The notes: generated by a model from the sequence alone, not told the origin. Shown: positions 41,250-51,092, counted from the first letter of the stretch. The stretch: 64,000 nt of DNA from Exiguobacterium sp. (GCF_020832205.1 NZ_JAFIFD010000041.1:1-64000), one strand, 5' to 3'. Program-made: numbers and translations.

Positions 41250-41285
41250 CAAAAAAAATCCCATCGGCGCATGCCGCTGGGATTT
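41250..41285 (-). terminator. Terminator of rpmB, also at the end of thiN
   Basis: ATCCCA (41258-41263) and TGGGAT (41278-41283) around a GC-rich, partly self-pairing loop. On the minus strand the stem is followed by a run of eight T, so it mainly ends rpmB; the plus-strand side has only TTTG. Confidence 0.85.
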
Positions 41286-41304
41286 GTTTCGTTCGTGTAT
41301 AAGA

Positions 41305-41493
41305 TTATACGCGTTCAACGAGACCAGATTTAAGAGCGCGAGCTGAAACCCAAACGCGTTTCGGTTTACCGTCAACGAGAATACGAACTTTTTGTACGTT
41401 TACACCCCAAGTACGTTTTGTCTTGTTGAGTGCGTGCGAACGGTTGTTACCTGACTTAGGTGATTTACCTGTTACGTAGCATTTACGTGCCAT
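41305..41493 (-). CDS. rpmB: 50S ribosomal protein bL28
   Basis: 62-residue ribosomal protein. [20 protein letters not shown] and [20 protein letters not shown] match the bL28 family throughout. The ATG follows AAAGGAGGGGA; an open frame continues upstream but is not conserved. Only one cysteine is present, so it is the zinc-free form. In B. subtilis rpmB also lies on the opposite strand before yloU, with spoVM next to it; no spoVM-like frame is seen here. Confidence 0.97.
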   Translation of the reverse strand: MARKCYVTGKSPKSGNNRSHALNKTKRTWGVNVQKVRILVDGKPKRVWVSARALKSGLVERV

Positions 41494-41542
41494 GCGTTTC
41501 CCCTCCTTTTTTATGTGGGTTCGTCCTAATAGACACTCGTTT

Positions 41543-41571
41543 ATATTAGCACGGGTTTTTTCCCGATGCAA
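41543..41571 (-). promoter_or_regulatory. Candidate sigma-A promoter for rpmB
   Basis: Read on the minus strand, TTGCAT (41571-41566) and TAATAT (41548-41543) are 17 bases apart, 50 bases before the rpmB start. The spacer contains the inverted repeat CGGG-AAAAAA-CCCG. Confidence 0.6.
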
Positions 41572-41602
41572 CTAGAAAATAATAGTATGACAAGAAAAAA
41601 AC

Positions 41603-41631
41603 TTGACATTACTGGTAAGGATTTTAATAAT
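41603..41631 (+). promoter_or_regulatory. Candidate sigma-A promoter for yloU-yloV
   Basis: Consensus TTGACA (41603-41608) and AATAAT (41626-41631) with 17 bases between them. About 105 bases of untranslated leader follow, including a small inverted repeat AGGA-GCAGG-TCCT (41664-41676) of unknown meaning. Confidence 0.6.
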
Positions 41632-41744
41632 GAATGAGGGTTACAGCACAATTGACCGAGTTTAGGAGCAGGTCCTTTAAATAACTAGGTGGATATTGTA
41701 GAATGTAGTGAAGGAATCATTCCGAATAAAGGAGGCTACTCCAT

Positions 41745-42107
41745 ATGGCAATTGATATGAAGACAACATATGGCAATATTGACATTACGAACGACGTCGT
41801 GGCAACACTAGCAGGCGGTGCGGCGATGGAATGTTTCGGCGTCGTCGGCATGGCGTCACAAGCTCAATTGAAAGATGGGATTGCAGAACTTTTGAAGCGC
41901 GAGAACTATGCGCGCGGCGTCGTCGTACGTCAAGATGGTGAAGACGTACATATCGACATGCACATTATCGTAAGTTACGGGACAAAAGTGTCAGAAGTCG
42001 CCTACAACGTGCAAAGTCGTGTGAAGTACACGCTCGGTGAAACGTTAGGATTAAACGTTTCGTCAGTGAACATATTCGTCCAAGGCGTTCGGCTGACGAA
42101 TGACTGA
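41745..42107 (+). CDS. yloU: Asp23/Gls24 family protein YloU
   Basis: 120-residue cytoplasmic protein of the Asp23/Gls24 (alkaline-shock) family, seen from TTYGNIDITNDVVATLAGGAAM, DVHIDMHIIVSYGTKVSEVA and the final LNVSSVNIFVQGVRL. Biochemical role is unclear; in staphylococci Asp23 is membrane-associated with envelope-stress links. AAAGGAGGC precedes ATG 41745. It is always next to yloV in Bacilli, so a functional tie to fatty-acid or envelope metabolism is likely. Confidence 0.93.
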   Translation: MAIDMKTTYGNIDITNDVVATLAGGAAMECFGVVGMASQAQLKDGIAELLKRENYARGVVVRQDGEDVHIDMHIIVSYGTKVSEVAYNVQSRVKYTLGETLGLNVSSVNIFVQGVRLTND

Positions 42108-42129
42108 CGAGAACGGAGGAGGATTTGGT

Positions 42130-43827
42130 GTGGGTTTACAACGTTTAGATGGATTGGTGCTCGCGAATATGATCGCGAACGGAGCAGCCAACTTAAGTCA
42201 AAATGCGGATTACGTTGATTCGCTCAACGTGTTTCCGGTCCCGGATGGGGATACAGGAACGAACATGAACTTGACGATGACGTCAGGGGCAAAAGAAGTC
42301 GCTGCGCTCGACACGGCGAACGTCGCTGACATTTCGGCGAAATTCGCCCGCGGTTTGTTAATGGGAGCCCGCGGGAACTCTGGCGTCATTTTGAGCCAGT
42401 TGTTCCGCGGCTTCGGCAAGGCGATCGAAGGAAAGGCAGAACTCTCGACAGTCGATTTCGCCGAAGCGCTCAAGCGCGGCGTCGATACGGCTTACAAAGC
42501 GGTCATGAAGCCGGTTGAAGGGACGATTTTAACGGTCGCCCGTGAAGCGGCGGATGAGGCGCTCGTCGCGTCTGAATCGACAAGTGATTTCAACGAGTTC
42601 ATGGAGCGGATCGTCGCTGAGGCAAAAGCGTCGCTCGACCGGACGCCAGACTTGTTGCCGGTTTTAAAAGAAGTCGGCGTCGTCGACTCTGGCGGACAAG
42701 GGCTTCTCGTGATCTATGAAGGGTTCCTCGAGACACTTGAAGGGAAAGAACTTGAAAAACCGCACGCCCCGGTCATGGACGCGCTCATCGAAGCTGAGCA
42801 TCACGCGCATTCTGCTCAAGGATTCATGTCGACAGAAGACATCGAATTCGGGTACTGTACGGAAATCATGGTCCGGTTCCAAGACGAGAAGTTGAAAGAC
42901 ACTCCGTTTGATGAAGACGTGTTCCGCAACGAACTGTCTGAACTCGGGGACTCACTTCTCGTTGTAGCGGATGAAGAATTGCTCAAAGTCCACGTGCACG
43001 TGGAGACACCGGGCGATGTCATCACGAAAGGACAGCGTTTCGGAGAACTCGTCGCGGTCAAAATTGAGAACATGCGTCAACAGCACTCGACGATTCTCGA
43101 AGAAGAGCACGGCGCGAATCAACATGGCGTTCAAGCAACTGCCCCGACGGCGACTGCTCCGAAGCCAAAAGCACCATATGCGATCGTGACGGTCGCGATG
43201 GGTGAAGGTGTCAGCGAATTGTTCCGTTCACTCGGAGCGGCGCACGTCATCGAAGGTGGCCAGACGATGAACCCGTCGACGGAAGATATCGTGAAGGCGG
43301 TCGAAGCGGCCAACGCCGATCATGTCTTCATCTTCCCGAACAACTCGAACATCATCATGGCAGCTGAACAAGCGGCGTCAGTGGCGCCATGCGGCGTATC
43401 GGTCATCCCGACGAAGACGGTACCGCAAGGTCTCGCGGCAGCGATCGCCTTCAATCCGGAAGCAGACGTCGACACGAACGAGTCGGTCATGAAAACAGCC
43501 GCGGCTTCGGTCAAGTCTGGACAAGTGACGTATGCCGTCCGCGATACGAGCATCGACGGCATCGAGATTCGAAAAGACGACCATATGGCCATCGCCGAGA
43601 AGAAAATTGTCGCCTCGTCGGCTTCAAGCCTTGAAGCGGCGAAGAAACTCGTCGATGCGCTCATCGATGCGGATGATGAGATCGTCACGATTTTGACAGG
43701 TGAAGGTTCATCAGCGGAAGACGTCGAAGCGCTCTCGGCTTACATCGAGTCGAAGAACGATGAGATTGAAATCGAAGTCCATGACGGGAAACAACCGCTC
43801 TACTCCTATATTTTTAGTGTGGAATAA
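42130..43827 (+). CDS. yloV: YloV, FakA-type fatty-acid kinase (DAK2/DegV-like)
   Basis: Multi-domain protein of the DhaL/FakA family: N-terminal DAK2 nucleotide-binding domain (NVFPVPDGDTGTNM and GARGNSGVILSQ), a middle domain, and a C-terminal EDD/DegV-like part (about 340-565, HVFIFPNNSNIIMAAEQA). FakA phosphorylates FakB-bound fatty acids to acyl-phosphate, which PlsX/PlsY then use; plsX is encoded 5 kb downstream. I place the start at GTG 42130, seven bases after GGAGGAGG; ATG 42100 inside yloU would put that Shine-Dalgarno within the gene. Length is 565. Confidence 0.9.
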   Translation: MGLQRLDGLVLANMIANGAANLSQNADYVDSLNVFPVPDGDTGTNMNLTMTSGAKEVAALDTANVADISAKFARGLLMGARGNSGVILSQLFRGFGKAIEGKAELSTVDFAEALKRGVDTAYKAVMKPVEGTILTVAREAADEALVASESTSDFNEFMERIVAEAKASLDRTPDLLPVLKEVGVVDSGGQGLLVIYEGFLETLEGKELEKPHAPVMDALIEAEHHAHSAQGFMSTEDIEFGYCTEIMVRFQDEKLKDTPFDEDVFRNELSELGDSLLVVADEELLKVHVHVETPGDVITKGQRFGELVAVKIENMRQQHSTILEEEHGANQHGVQATAPTATAPKPKAPYAIVTVAMGEGVSELFRSLGAAHVIEGGQTMNPSTEDIVKAVEAANADHVFIFPNNSNIIMAAEQAASVAPCGVSVIPTKTVPQGLAAAIAFNPEADVDTNESVMKTAAASVKSGQVTYAVRDTSIDGIEIRKDDHMAIAEKKIVASSASSLEAAKKLVDALIDADDEIVTILTGEGSSAEDVEALSAYIESKNDEIEIEVHDGKQPLYSYIFSVE

Positions 43828-43839
43828 GCTGTATCTCGG

Positions 43840-43874
43840 CCCTACCTTCTGTATAATGAAGGTAGGGTTTTTTT
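43840..43874 (+). terminator. Intrinsic terminator between yloV and sdaAB
   Basis: CCCTACCTTC (43840-43849) and GAAGGTAGGG (43858-43867) form a perfect ten-base-pair stem with seven T. The sdaAB Shine-Dalgarno AAAGGGGG begins directly after it. Confidence 0.93.
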
Positions 43875-43890
43875 GAAAGGGGGAAATGCG

Positions 43891-44553
43891 ATGAAATATC
43901 GCAGTGTGTTTGATATTATCGGTCCGGTCATGGTCGGGCCGTCGAGCTCGCATACGGCCGGTGCGGCCCGCATCGGTCTCATGGCCGGCAAACTGTTCGG
44001 ACGTCAGCCGCGTCTCGCACGCATCACGTTTTACGGCAGTTTCGCGGACACGTACCGCGGCCACGGCACCGATGTCGCCATCGTCGGCGGGATCATGGGG
44101 TTCGACACGTTCGACCTGCGCATCCCGCAGGCGCTCGACATCGCGAAAGAACGTGGCATCGACATCGTCTTCGAGACGAGCGATGCGCTCACGGACCATC
44201 CGAACACGGCACGGGTCCATTTAGAAGATGCGGATGGGACGTTTGAAATCGTTGGAATTTCCATCGGCGGCGGGACGATTGAAATTACCGAGTTGAACGG
44301 GTTCCCGCTCAAATTGTCTGGCGGCGGGCCGGCACTTGTCGTCTTGCATCACGATCGCTTCGGGGCAATCGCGGCCGTGACGGGCATTCTCGCCAAATAT
44401 GAGTTGAACATCGGCCATATGGAAGTGAGCCGCCACGAGAAAGGCAAGCAGGCGCTCATGGCGATCGAGATTGATGAACATTTATCAAAAGACGTGTTAG
44501 CGGAGATTGAACGGTTGCCTCAAATCGAACGGGTAGCCATCTTTGGGGAATAA
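43891..44553 (+). CDS. sdaAB: L-serine dehydratase, beta subunit
   Basis: Small subunit of the iron-sulfur L-serine dehydratase (serine to pyruvate plus ammonia). The N-terminal domain begins with SVFDIIGPVMVGPSSSHTAGA, the family hallmark, and the C-terminal ACT domain (about 145-220, VTGILAKYELNIGHMEVSR) probably binds serine. Length is 220 from ATG 43891, chosen because AAAGGGGG lies just upstream. It forms a pair with sdaAA 12 bases on. Confidence 0.95.
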   Translation: MKYRSVFDIIGPVMVGPSSSHTAGAARIGLMAGKLFGRQPRLARITFYGSFADTYRGHGTDVAIVGGIMGFDTFDLRIPQALDIAKERGIDIVFETSDALTDHPNTARVHLEDADGTFEIVGISIGGGTIEITELNGFPLKLSGGGPALVVLHHDRFGAIAAVTGILAKYELNIGHMEVSRHEKGKQALMAIEIDEHLSKDVLAEIERLPQIERVAIFGE

Positions 44554-44565
44554 GGAGAATCGACT

Positions 44566-45453
44566 ATGTTTAAATCAGTAGAAGAGTTGGTCCGGTCGGC
44601 GACAGAACGAGGCGTCCCGATTTCAGAAATTATGATTGAGCAAGAAGTGCACGTCAGACGCTCGACGCGTGAAGACGTGTTCGGGATGATGGAGCGGAAC
44701 TTAGAAGTGATGGAAGAAGCCGTCGAACGGGCGCTGCAAGGCGTGACGTCCGTGACAGGGCTCACCGGCAATGACGCGGTGCTCATGCAGGACTATGTCC
44801 GTTCCGGTAAATCGCTCGCGGGCGATTTGATTTTGGATGCGGTCGCGAAAGCGATCGGCACGAACGAAGTGAACGCGGCGATGGGCCGGATTTGTGCGAC
44901 CCCGACGGCGGGGAGCGCCGGTGTCGTACCAGGGACGCTCTTCGCGGTGAAAGACCGTCTCGAGATGGACCGTGAGGCGATGGTCCGTTACTTGTTCACG
45001 TCGGGTGCGTTCGGGTTCGTCGTGGCGAACAACGCCTCGATCTCGGGTGCTGCCGGCGGCTGTCAAGCTGAAGTCGGGTCAGCGACCGGGATGGCAGCAG
45101 CGGCCATCGTCGAAGCGGCCGGCGGGACACCGGAACAGTCGGCGACCGCTTTCGCCATCGCCTTGAAAAATATGCTCGGGCTCGTCTGTGACCCGGTAGC
45201 GGGACTCGTGGAAGTGCCTTGTGTGAAACGAAACGCCATGGGTGGCGCCAACGCGATCGTCGCGGCCGATATGGCGCTCGCCGGCATCACGTCGCGTATT
45301 CCTTGCGATGAGGTCATCTCGGCGATGCATGAAATCGGCCAGATGATGCCGACGGCGCTCAAAGAGACGGCGCGTGGGGGGCTCGCCAACACGCCGACGG
45401 CACGCCGTCTCGAGAAAAACATTTTCGGAGCGAAAGAAAATGTCGAGAAGTGA
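44566..45453 (+). CDS. sdaAA: L-serine dehydratase, alpha subunit
   Basis: Catalytic subunit holding the [4Fe-4S] cluster. Conserved blocks include ATPTAGSAGVVPG, SGAAGGCQAEVGSATGMAAA and GLVCDPVAGLVEVPCVKRN; these three cysteines are the expected cluster ligands. Length is 295. AAGGAGAAT precedes ATG 44566. Its end overlaps recG by 14 bases. Confidence 0.95.
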   Translation: MFKSVEELVRSATERGVPISEIMIEQEVHVRRSTREDVFGMMERNLEVMEEAVERALQGVTSVTGLTGNDAVLMQDYVRSGKSLAGDLILDAVAKAIGTNEVNAAMGRICATPTAGSAGVVPGTLFAVKDRLEMDREAMVRYLFTSGAFGFVVANNASISGAAGGCQAEVGSATGMAAAAIVEAAGGTPEQSATAFAIALKNMLGLVCDPVAGLVEVPCVKRNAMGGANAIVAADMALAGITSRIPCDEVISAMHEIGQMMPTALKETARGGLANTPTARRLEKNIFGAKENVEK

Positions 45454-47470
45454 GTCGCTGACGACGCTTAAAGGAGTCGGGCCGGAGATGGCCAAAAAAT
45501 TAGAGACGATGGGTCTCGAACGAATCGAGGACGTGCTAGAGCACGTCCCGTTTCGTTATGAGAATTATAATAGCGGTACGGTGACGACGGCCGTCCATGG
45601 GGATCTCGTCAAATGGAGCGGGACCGTCCAAGCCGAGCCGCTCGTCCGCTATTACAGTAAAGGAAAAAATCGCCTACAATTTCGGCTGTTGCTCGAAGAG
45701 CGCTACGTCGTCCACGTGACGATGTTTAATCGGGCTTTTTATAAAGACAAGCTCACGCTCGGGTCGACCGTGACGGTCAAAGGCAAATGGGATATGAACC
45801 GGATGACGATCAGCGCGACCGATCTCGAGTTCGGAGAGTTGTCGGACGGATTGCAGCCGATCTATTCATTGCGATCCGGTCTGACCCAGAAAAACTTTAG
45901 CCGCATCGTCAAGCTCGCGTTCGAACAGACGCCGACGTTCGACAATCGGTTACCGGAATCGATTCGTGAACGTTACCGGTTGCAAGACCGAGCGTCGATG
46001 CTTCGAGGGATGCATTTCCCGGAATCGGTCGATGCGTATAAGCAAGCCCGGCGCAGCTACGTGTATGAGGAGTGTCTCTTATATCAATTGAAGCTGCAGG
46101 CGTTTCGTAAAATGGAGCGCTCGGGGAAAGGACGGGCACTCGTCCTCGACAAACAGCAACTGAACGAGTTCGTCAAACGGCTCGCTTTTCCGCTCACCGG
46201 GGCCCAAACGAGAGTGATCCGCGAGATTGTCGGCGACTTAGAGAAGCCCGAACGGATGAACCGATTGTTGCAAGGGGATGTCGGGAGCGGGAAGACCGTC
46301 GTTGCCGCGATCGCCTTGTATGCGACAGTACGGGCCGGTTACCAAGGAGCGCTCATGGTTCCGACGGAAATTTTGGCCGAGCAGCACGTCACTTCGCTCC
46401 AAGCGTTGTTCGAACCGTACGGCATTCGCGTCGCGTTGCTGACGAGCTCGGTGAAAGGGAAGACGCGAGACGGTCTCCTCGCCTCGATTAAAGCGGGGGA
46501 CATCGACATCGTCGTCGGGACACACGCCTTGATACAAGGTCCGGTTGAATTTTCAAGCCTGCACTTGGCCATCACCGATGAACAGCACCGGTTCGGAGTC
46601 GAACAACGGAAAATGCTTCGTGACAAGGCCGACCTCGCTGACGTCCTTTATATGACGGCGACACCGATCCCCCGTACGCTCGCCATTAGCGCGTTCGGGG
46701 AGATGGACGTGTCGACGATCGATGAGATGCCGGCCGGACGCAAGCCGATCGAGACGCATTGGGCGAAGCCCGACCAAATCGACCGTGTCCACGCGATGGT
46801 CGAACGCGAACTCGCGCTCGGTCGCCAAGCCTACGTCATCGCGCCCCTCATCGAAGAGTCAGATACGCTCGAGGTGGAAAATGCGACCGCTTTGTATGAA
46901 CTATTAAAACAACGTTTCCAACAGTATGCGGTCGGTCTCATGCACGGGAAGCTGTCGAGCATCGAAAAAGACGAGGTCATGAAGTCGTTCTCTGTGAACG
47001 AGCTGCAAATCCTTGTCTCGACGACGGTCGTCGAGGTCGGGGTGAACGTGCCGAACGCCTCGCTCATCATCATCCACGACGCGGAGCGGTTCGGGCTCGC
47101 CCAGTTGCATCAGTTGAGAGGGCGGGTCGGACGTGGCGCGCATCAGTCTTATTGCCTGCTAGTCGGTGACCCGAAGTCGGACGTCGGGAAGTTGCGTTTG
47201 AAGACGATGACGGAGACGAACGACGGCTTTGTCTTGGCCGAGAAAGACCTTGAGCTCCGCGGGGCCGGTGATTTCTTCGGCACGGCCCAAAGCGGGTTGC
47301 CGAGTTTCCGTGTCGCCGACCCGGTGCTCGATTTAAAAGTGATGGAAGTGGCGATGCAAGATGCCGTCCGTTTGCTCGGCAGTGAGACGTTTTGGCAAGA
47401 CGCGGCATACCGGCCGCTTCGGCACTATTTGAAACGGCTCGACTTGCTTGTCGGGGAAAGGTTAGAATAA
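45440..47470 (+). CDS. recG: ATP-dependent DNA helicase RecG
   Basis: Branch-migration helicase that regresses stalled forks. The N-terminal wedge/OB region covers about residues 1-250. The helicase core has Walker A GDVGSGKT at 279-286, DEQH at 380-383, TATPIPRT and STTVVEVGVNVPNAS. Length is 676 from ATG 45440, inside the end of sdaAA and after GGAGCGAAAG; the frame is open further upstream without homology. No terminator is visible before the fapR promoter. Confidence 0.97.
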   Translation: MSRSESLTTLKGVGPEMAKKLETMGLERIEDVLEHVPFRYENYNSGTVTTAVHGDLVKWSGTVQAEPLVRYYSKGKNRLQFRLLLEERYVVHVTMFNRAFYKDKLTLGSTVTVKGKWDMNRMTISATDLEFGELSDGLQPIYSLRSGLTQKNFSRIVKLAFEQTPTFDNRLPESIRERYRLQDRASMLRGMHFPESVDAYKQARRSYVYEECLLYQLKLQAFRKMERSGKGRALVLDKQQLNEFVKRLAFPLTGAQTRVIREIVGDLEKPERMNRLLQGDVGSGKTVVAAIALYATVRAGYQGALMVPTEILAEQHVTSLQALFEPYGIRVALLTSSVKGKTRDGLLASIKAGDIDIVVGTHALIQGPVEFSSLHLAITDEQHRFGVEQRKMLRDKADLADVLYMTATPIPRTLAISAFGEMDVSTIDEMPAGRKPIETHWAKPDQIDRVHAMVERELALGRQAYVIAPLIEESDTLEVENATALYELLKQRFQQYAVGLMHGKLSSIEKDEVMKSFSVNELQILVSTTVVEVGVNVPNASLIIIHDAERFGLAQLHQLRGRVGRGAHQSYCLLVGDPKSDVGKLRLKTMTETNDGFVLAEKDLELRGAGDFFGTAQSGLPSFRVADPVLDLKVMEVAMQDAVRLLGSETFWQDAAYRPLRHYLKRLDLLVGERLE

Positions 47471-47473
47471 CGG

Positions 47474-47502
47474 TTGAAAATAAAATCTAAAGAATATATA
47501 CT
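47474..47502 (+). promoter_or_regulatory. Sigma-A promoter of the fapR-plsX-fab operon
   Basis: TTGAAA (47474-47479) and TATACT (47497-47502) separated by 17 bases, directly ahead of the FapR operator. Transcription should begin near 47508. Confidence 0.87.
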
Positions 47503-47506
47503 ACTA

Positions 47507-47523
47507 TTAGTACCAGGTATTAA
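47507..47523 (+). promoter_or_regulatory. FapR operator
   Basis: TTAGTACCAGGTATTAA is close to the known FapR box (TTAGTACCTGATACTAA type). It lies over the expected transcription start, so bound FapR would block initiation and malonyl-CoA would release it. Confidence 0.88.
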
Positions 47524-47555
47524 GTTCTTTAGCATAGAGTTTAGGAGGGAACTGA

Positions 47556-48125
47556 ATGCGGGTACCTAAGAAAGAGCGGCAACGTTTGCTGCAAGAAACG
47601 ATTGAACAAAACCCGTTCATTAAAGACGATGAGCTGTCCAAACAGTTTGCCGTCAGCATTCAAACGATTCGACTCGATCGGATGGAGCTTAAAATTCCAG
47701 AGGTGAGAGAACGAATCAAGCATGTTGCTTCAGAACACCTCGATGAAGTGAAGTCGCTCGCAATGAGCGAGGTCATCGGTGATATGATTGACTTGAAACT
47801 CGACGAATCGGCCATTTCGGTTCTCGACATGGAGAGAGAACACGTCTTTAGCCGCAACGAAATCGCCCGGGGGCACGTCTTGTTCGCCCAGGCCAACTCG
47901 TTAGCGGTGGCGCTCATCAATGATGAATTGGCGTTGACCACTAAAGCGGACATCCGCTTCAGTCGCCAAGTCCATCTCGGTGAGCGAGTCGTTGCCAAGG
48001 CTCGTGTGATCAAACTGCGTCGGGACGGACGGACAGACGTCACAGTTGATAGTTATGTCGGCGATGAGTGTGTCTTTAGCGGAGACTTTACGATCTATCG
48101 TCGCGGTGAGGAGGAACAAGCATGA
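47556..48125 (+). CDS. fapR: FapR, malonyl-CoA-responsive repressor of lipid synthesis
   Basis: Repressor of fatty-acid and phospholipid genes. An N-terminal helix-turn-helix (about residues 8-60, [20 protein letters not shown] and RLDRMEL) is joined by a helix to a C-terminal hotdog domain (about 75-185) that binds malonyl-CoA. Length is 189. TTTAGGAGGG precedes ATG 47556. Its own operator lies upstream, so it is autoregulated. plsX begins within the stop region with a four-base overlap. Confidence 0.97.
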   Translation: MRVPKKERQRLLQETIEQNPFIKDDELSKQFAVSIQTIRLDRMELKIPEVRERIKHVASEHLDEVKSLAMSEVIGDMIDLKLDESAISVLDMEREHVFSRNEIARGHVLFAQANSLAVALINDELALTTKADIRFSRQVHLGERVVAKARVIKLRRDGRTDVTVDSYVGDECVFSGDFTIYRRGEEEQA

Positions 48126-49114
48126 AGTTAGCAATCGATGCAATGGGTGGGGATCACGCCCCAAAAGCGATCGTGGAAGGTGTCAAGCAATTCGCGGACC
48201 GCTTCCCGAACGAACAGATGGAACTATTTTTAGTCGGGGACGCGGTGAAGCTAGCCTCTTACGGGCTGACCGATCCACGGATCACAATCGTCCCAGCGAG
48301 TGAGATCATCACCGGGGAAGACGAGCCGGTCCGGGCGGTACGCCGTAAAAAGGACAGCTCCCTCGTCGTGGCAGCACAGCTCGTCAAAGACGGGAAAGCT
48401 GACGCACTCGTGTCGGCCGGGAACACCGGGGCGCTCATGGCGGTCTCGTTGTTCGTCATCGGTCGAATTCCTGGAATCGAGCGGCCGGCACTTTCGCCAA
48501 CGTTCCCTACATATACGGGTAGCGGTGTCGTCGTCTTAGACGTCGGGGCGAATCCTGACGCGAAGGCTGAGCATTTGGTCGACTATGCGATCATGGGCTC
48601 ACTCTATGCAGAGCATGTGCGCGGCGTCAAACGACCGCGTGTCGCGCTTCTCAACATCGGGACCGAGGCAGGGAAAGGAAATGCGCTCACTAAAGAAGCG
48701 TTCCCCCTCCTTGAACAAGCACCGGTCCACTTCGTCGGAAACGTCGAGGCCCGTGAGGCGATGTCGGGAGACGTCGATGTCATCGTGACCGAAGGGTTCG
48801 CCGGTAACATCTTGTTGAAAGGGGTCGAGGGCTCATCCTCGATGCTCATGAAAATGTTGAAAGAACAGTTCACGAGCGATCTTGTCTCGAAGCTTGCCGC
48901 TCTCGTCTTAAAGCCGAAGTTGCAGAAGTTAAAACAAACATTAGATTATCGGGAACAAGGCGGGGCCGGCCTTTTCGGTATTAACGCCCCCGTCATTAAA
49001 GCCCACGGGTCAAGTGACGCCCTCGCCATCATGAGCGCGCTCAAACAAGCGAAGATCATGGTCGAGCATGACGTCGTCACGAAGATCAAGCAAGCGAAAG
49101 AAACGACAGACTAA
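48122..49114 (+). CDS. plsX: Phosphate acyltransferase PlsX
   Basis: Peripheral membrane enzyme that makes acyl-phosphate from acyl-ACP for PlsY. The start [20 protein letters not shown] and [30 protein letters not shown] and HGSSDALAI blocks are typical. Length is 330. GAGGAGGAACAAGC precedes ATG 48122. It works with ACP, FabD and FabG, all encoded downstream, and can also use acyl-phosphate from YloV/FakA. Confidence 0.97.
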   Translation: MKLAIDAMGGDHAPKAIVEGVKQFADRFPNEQMELFLVGDAVKLASYGLTDPRITIVPASEIITGEDEPVRAVRRKKDSSLVVAAQLVKDGKADALVSAGNTGALMAVSLFVIGRIPGIERPALSPTFPTYTGSGVVVLDVGANPDAKAEHLVDYAIMGSLYAEHVRGVKRPRVALLNIGTEAGKGNALTKEAFPLLEQAPVHFVGNVEAREAMSGDVDVIVTEGFAGNILLKGVEGSSSMLMKMLKEQFTSDLVSKLAALVLKPKLQKLKQTLDYREQGGAGLFGINAPVIKAHGSSDALAIMSALKQAKIMVEHDVVTKIKQAKETTD

Positions 49115-49132
49115 CGTAAAGAAGGTGAGTAC

Positions 49133-50053
49133 ATGGGGAAGACAGCATGGGTATTTCCAGGACAAGGGTCACAAGCCGTCGGCATGGGCCAAACGTTCTT
49201 AGACAATCCTGAAACGCTACAGACAATCGGTCGTCGCCTCGGGTTCGATTTACTCGACGTGATGGCGGCCGGGTCGAAAGAAGACCTGCAACAGACAGAA
49301 GTGGCGCAACCTGCCATCGTGGCGCATGCGGCGTCGCTCGCTCTCGCTTACGGTGAGACAGGCGCGACACCGGACGTCGTCATCGGGCATAGTGTCGGGG
49401 AGTATGCGGCGCTCGTCATCGCGGGCGTCATCGACCTCGAAGAAGCGAGCGTGCTCGTCCGTGAGCGCGGCAAACTCATGTCAGAGGTGAAAGACGGAAC
49501 GATGGCGGCCGTCATCGGGATGACCGATGTCGCCGAAGCGTTCCATGTGACGGAGAAAATCAGTGCTAGTGGTAACCTTGTACAAATCGCCAACTATAAC
49601 TGTCCTGGCCAATTCGTCATCTCGGGACATGTCGACGCCATTAAACAGGCGGAGACGGAATTGAAACAAGCAGGCGCGAAACGAGTGTTACCGCTCGACG
49701 TGTCAGGTGCGTTCCATAGTTCGTACATGATGCCTGCGGCGACGCGGTTCAAAGACGTGCTCGCCTCGTCACCGTTCAAACCGGCGTCGGTCGGAATCAT
49801 CTCGAACGTCGATGCCGACGTGCATACAGACCCGGACAAGCTGAAAGCGCTCCTCACCGAGCAGCTGTACGCGTCTGTCCGCTTCGAGGATTGCGTTCGC
49901 AAAGCGATCGACGCGGGTGTCGACACGTTCATCGAATTCGGTCCGGCTTCGCCGCTTTCAGGGCTGATCAAGCGGATCGATAAGAACGTGACGATCAAGC
50001 AAGCGACGACGTTAGAAGAAGTGGCATCGTTAGGAGGAGAAGTGCGTGCATGA
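49133..50053 (+). CDS. fabD: Malonyl-CoA:ACP transacylase FabD
   Basis: Loads malonate on ACP for fatty-acid elongation. The start [14 protein letters not shown] and the nucleophile-serine motif [10 protein letters not shown] are present, followed by the catalytic His in [12 protein letters not shown] and a conserved Q in [10 protein letters not shown]. Length is 306. AAGAAGGTGAG precedes ATG 49133. The end overlaps fabG by eight bases. Confidence 0.97.
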   Translation: MGKTAWVFPGQGSQAVGMGQTFLDNPETLQTIGRRLGFDLLDVMAAGSKEDLQQTEVAQPAIVAHAASLALAYGETGATPDVVIGHSVGEYAALVIAGVIDLEEASVLVRERGKLMSEVKDGTMAAVIGMTDVAEAFHVTEKISASGNLVQIANYNCPGQFVISGHVDAIKQAETELKQAGAKRVLPLDVSGAFHSSYMMPAATRFKDVLASSPFKPASVGIISNVDADVHTDPDKLKALLTEQLYASVRFEDCVRKAIDAGVDTFIEFGPASPLSGLIKRIDKNVTIKQATTLEEVASLGGEVRA

Positions 50054-50786
50054 CCATGTAGCCATCGTGACTGGCGCGTCCCGCGGGATCGGGGCCGCCA
50101 TCGCGAAGCGTTTAGGGGAAGACGGCTTTCGGGTCGTCGTCAATTACTCGGGTAGTGTAGAAAAAGCGAACGCGGTCGTCACCGCGATTGAAGAAGCAGG
50201 CGGAGAAGCCATCGCCGTCCAAGCCGACGTCTCGAACGCCGATGACGTGAAAACACTCGTCAAGACGGCGCTCGATGCGTTCGGTCGCATCGATTGCCTC
50301 GTGAACAACGCCGGCATCACACGTGACGGTTTGCTCATGCGGATGAAAGAGACCGATTTTGATGCCGTCTTGTCGACGAACTTGAAAGGCGCGTTCTTGA
50401 CGTCGCAAGCCGTGACGCGACCGCTCCTCAAGTCGACGTCGGGGCGAATCATCAACATCGCCTCGGTCGTCGGGATCACGGGGAACGCCGGCCAAGCGAA
50501 TTATGCGGCCGCGAAGGCAGGTCTCATCGGCTTGACGAAATCGGTGGCGCGCGAGCTCGCGAGCCGTCACGTCACGGTCAATGCGGTCTGTCCGGGGTTC
50601 ATTCAGACCGATATGACCGATGCGCTCACAGAAGGTCAGCGGGAAGCGACGCTCGGTCAAATCCCGTTCAACCGTTTCGGGCAAGTCGAAGACGTGGCAA
50701 ACCTCGTCTCGTTCCTTGCGTCCGATCAAGCCGCGTATGTCACCGGGCAGACGATCGCCGTCGACGGCGGCATGACGATGGCGTAA
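50046..50786 (+). CDS. fabG: 3-oxoacyl-ACP reductase FabG
   Basis: NADPH-dependent short-chain dehydrogenase that reduces beta-ketoacyl-ACP. The cofactor motif [20 protein letters not shown], the catalytic serine in [11 protein letters not shown] and YAAAK are all present, as is the C-terminal [14 protein letters not shown]. Length is 246. The start is GTG 50046 with GGAGGAG upstream, and the first codons overlap the fabD stop. Confidence 0.97.
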   Translation: MHDHVAIVTGASRGIGAAIAKRLGEDGFRVVVNYSGSVEKANAVVTAIEEAGGEAIAVQADVSNADDVKTLVKTALDAFGRIDCLVNNAGITRDGLLMRMKETDFDAVLSTNLKGAFLTSQAVTRPLLKSTSGRIINIASVVGITGNAGQANYAAAKAGLIGLTKSVARELASRHVTVNAVCPGFIQTDMTDALTEGQREATLGQIPFNRFGQVEDVANLVSFLASDQAAYVTGQTIAVDGGMTMA

Positions 50787-50844
50787 AACAGAACTTTACC
50801 AATCACAACACATTTTATATACTTTAATCTGGAGGGATTTAATC

Positions 50845-51084
50845 ATGACAAAAGAACAAATCTTAGTAGACGTACAAGCAGCAGTGGCTGAAAAGCTCGG
50901 GAAAGACGTATCTGAAATCACAGCCGACAAATCATTCAAAGACGACCTCGGCGCTGACTCGCTCGAAGTGATGGAAATGGTCATGGACCTCGAAGACAAG
51001 TTCGACATCACGATCGAAGACGAAGATGCAGAGAAACTTGCGACAGTAGGCGACGTTGTCGCATACATCGAAACTAAATTGTAA
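50845..51084 (+). CDS. acpP: Acyl carrier protein
   Basis: 79-residue acidic helical carrier. The phosphopantetheine attachment serine is S39 in [17 protein letters not shown] precedes ATG 50845. It lies 58 bases after fabG with no clear promoter and is followed by a strong hairpin without T run, which might help keep acpP mRNA more abundant than the rnc part. Confidence 0.98.
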   Translation: MTKEQILVDVQAAVAEKLGKDVSEITADKSFKDDLGADSLEVMEMVMDLEDKFDITIEDEDAEKLATVGDVVAYIETKL

Positions 51085-51092
51085 TCCAGCTT

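Noticed and set aside
43852-43857. Perfect TATAAT inside the terminator loop after yloV
   Set aside because: No acceptable -35 lies 16-18 bases upstream; the match is probably by chance in an AT-rich loop.
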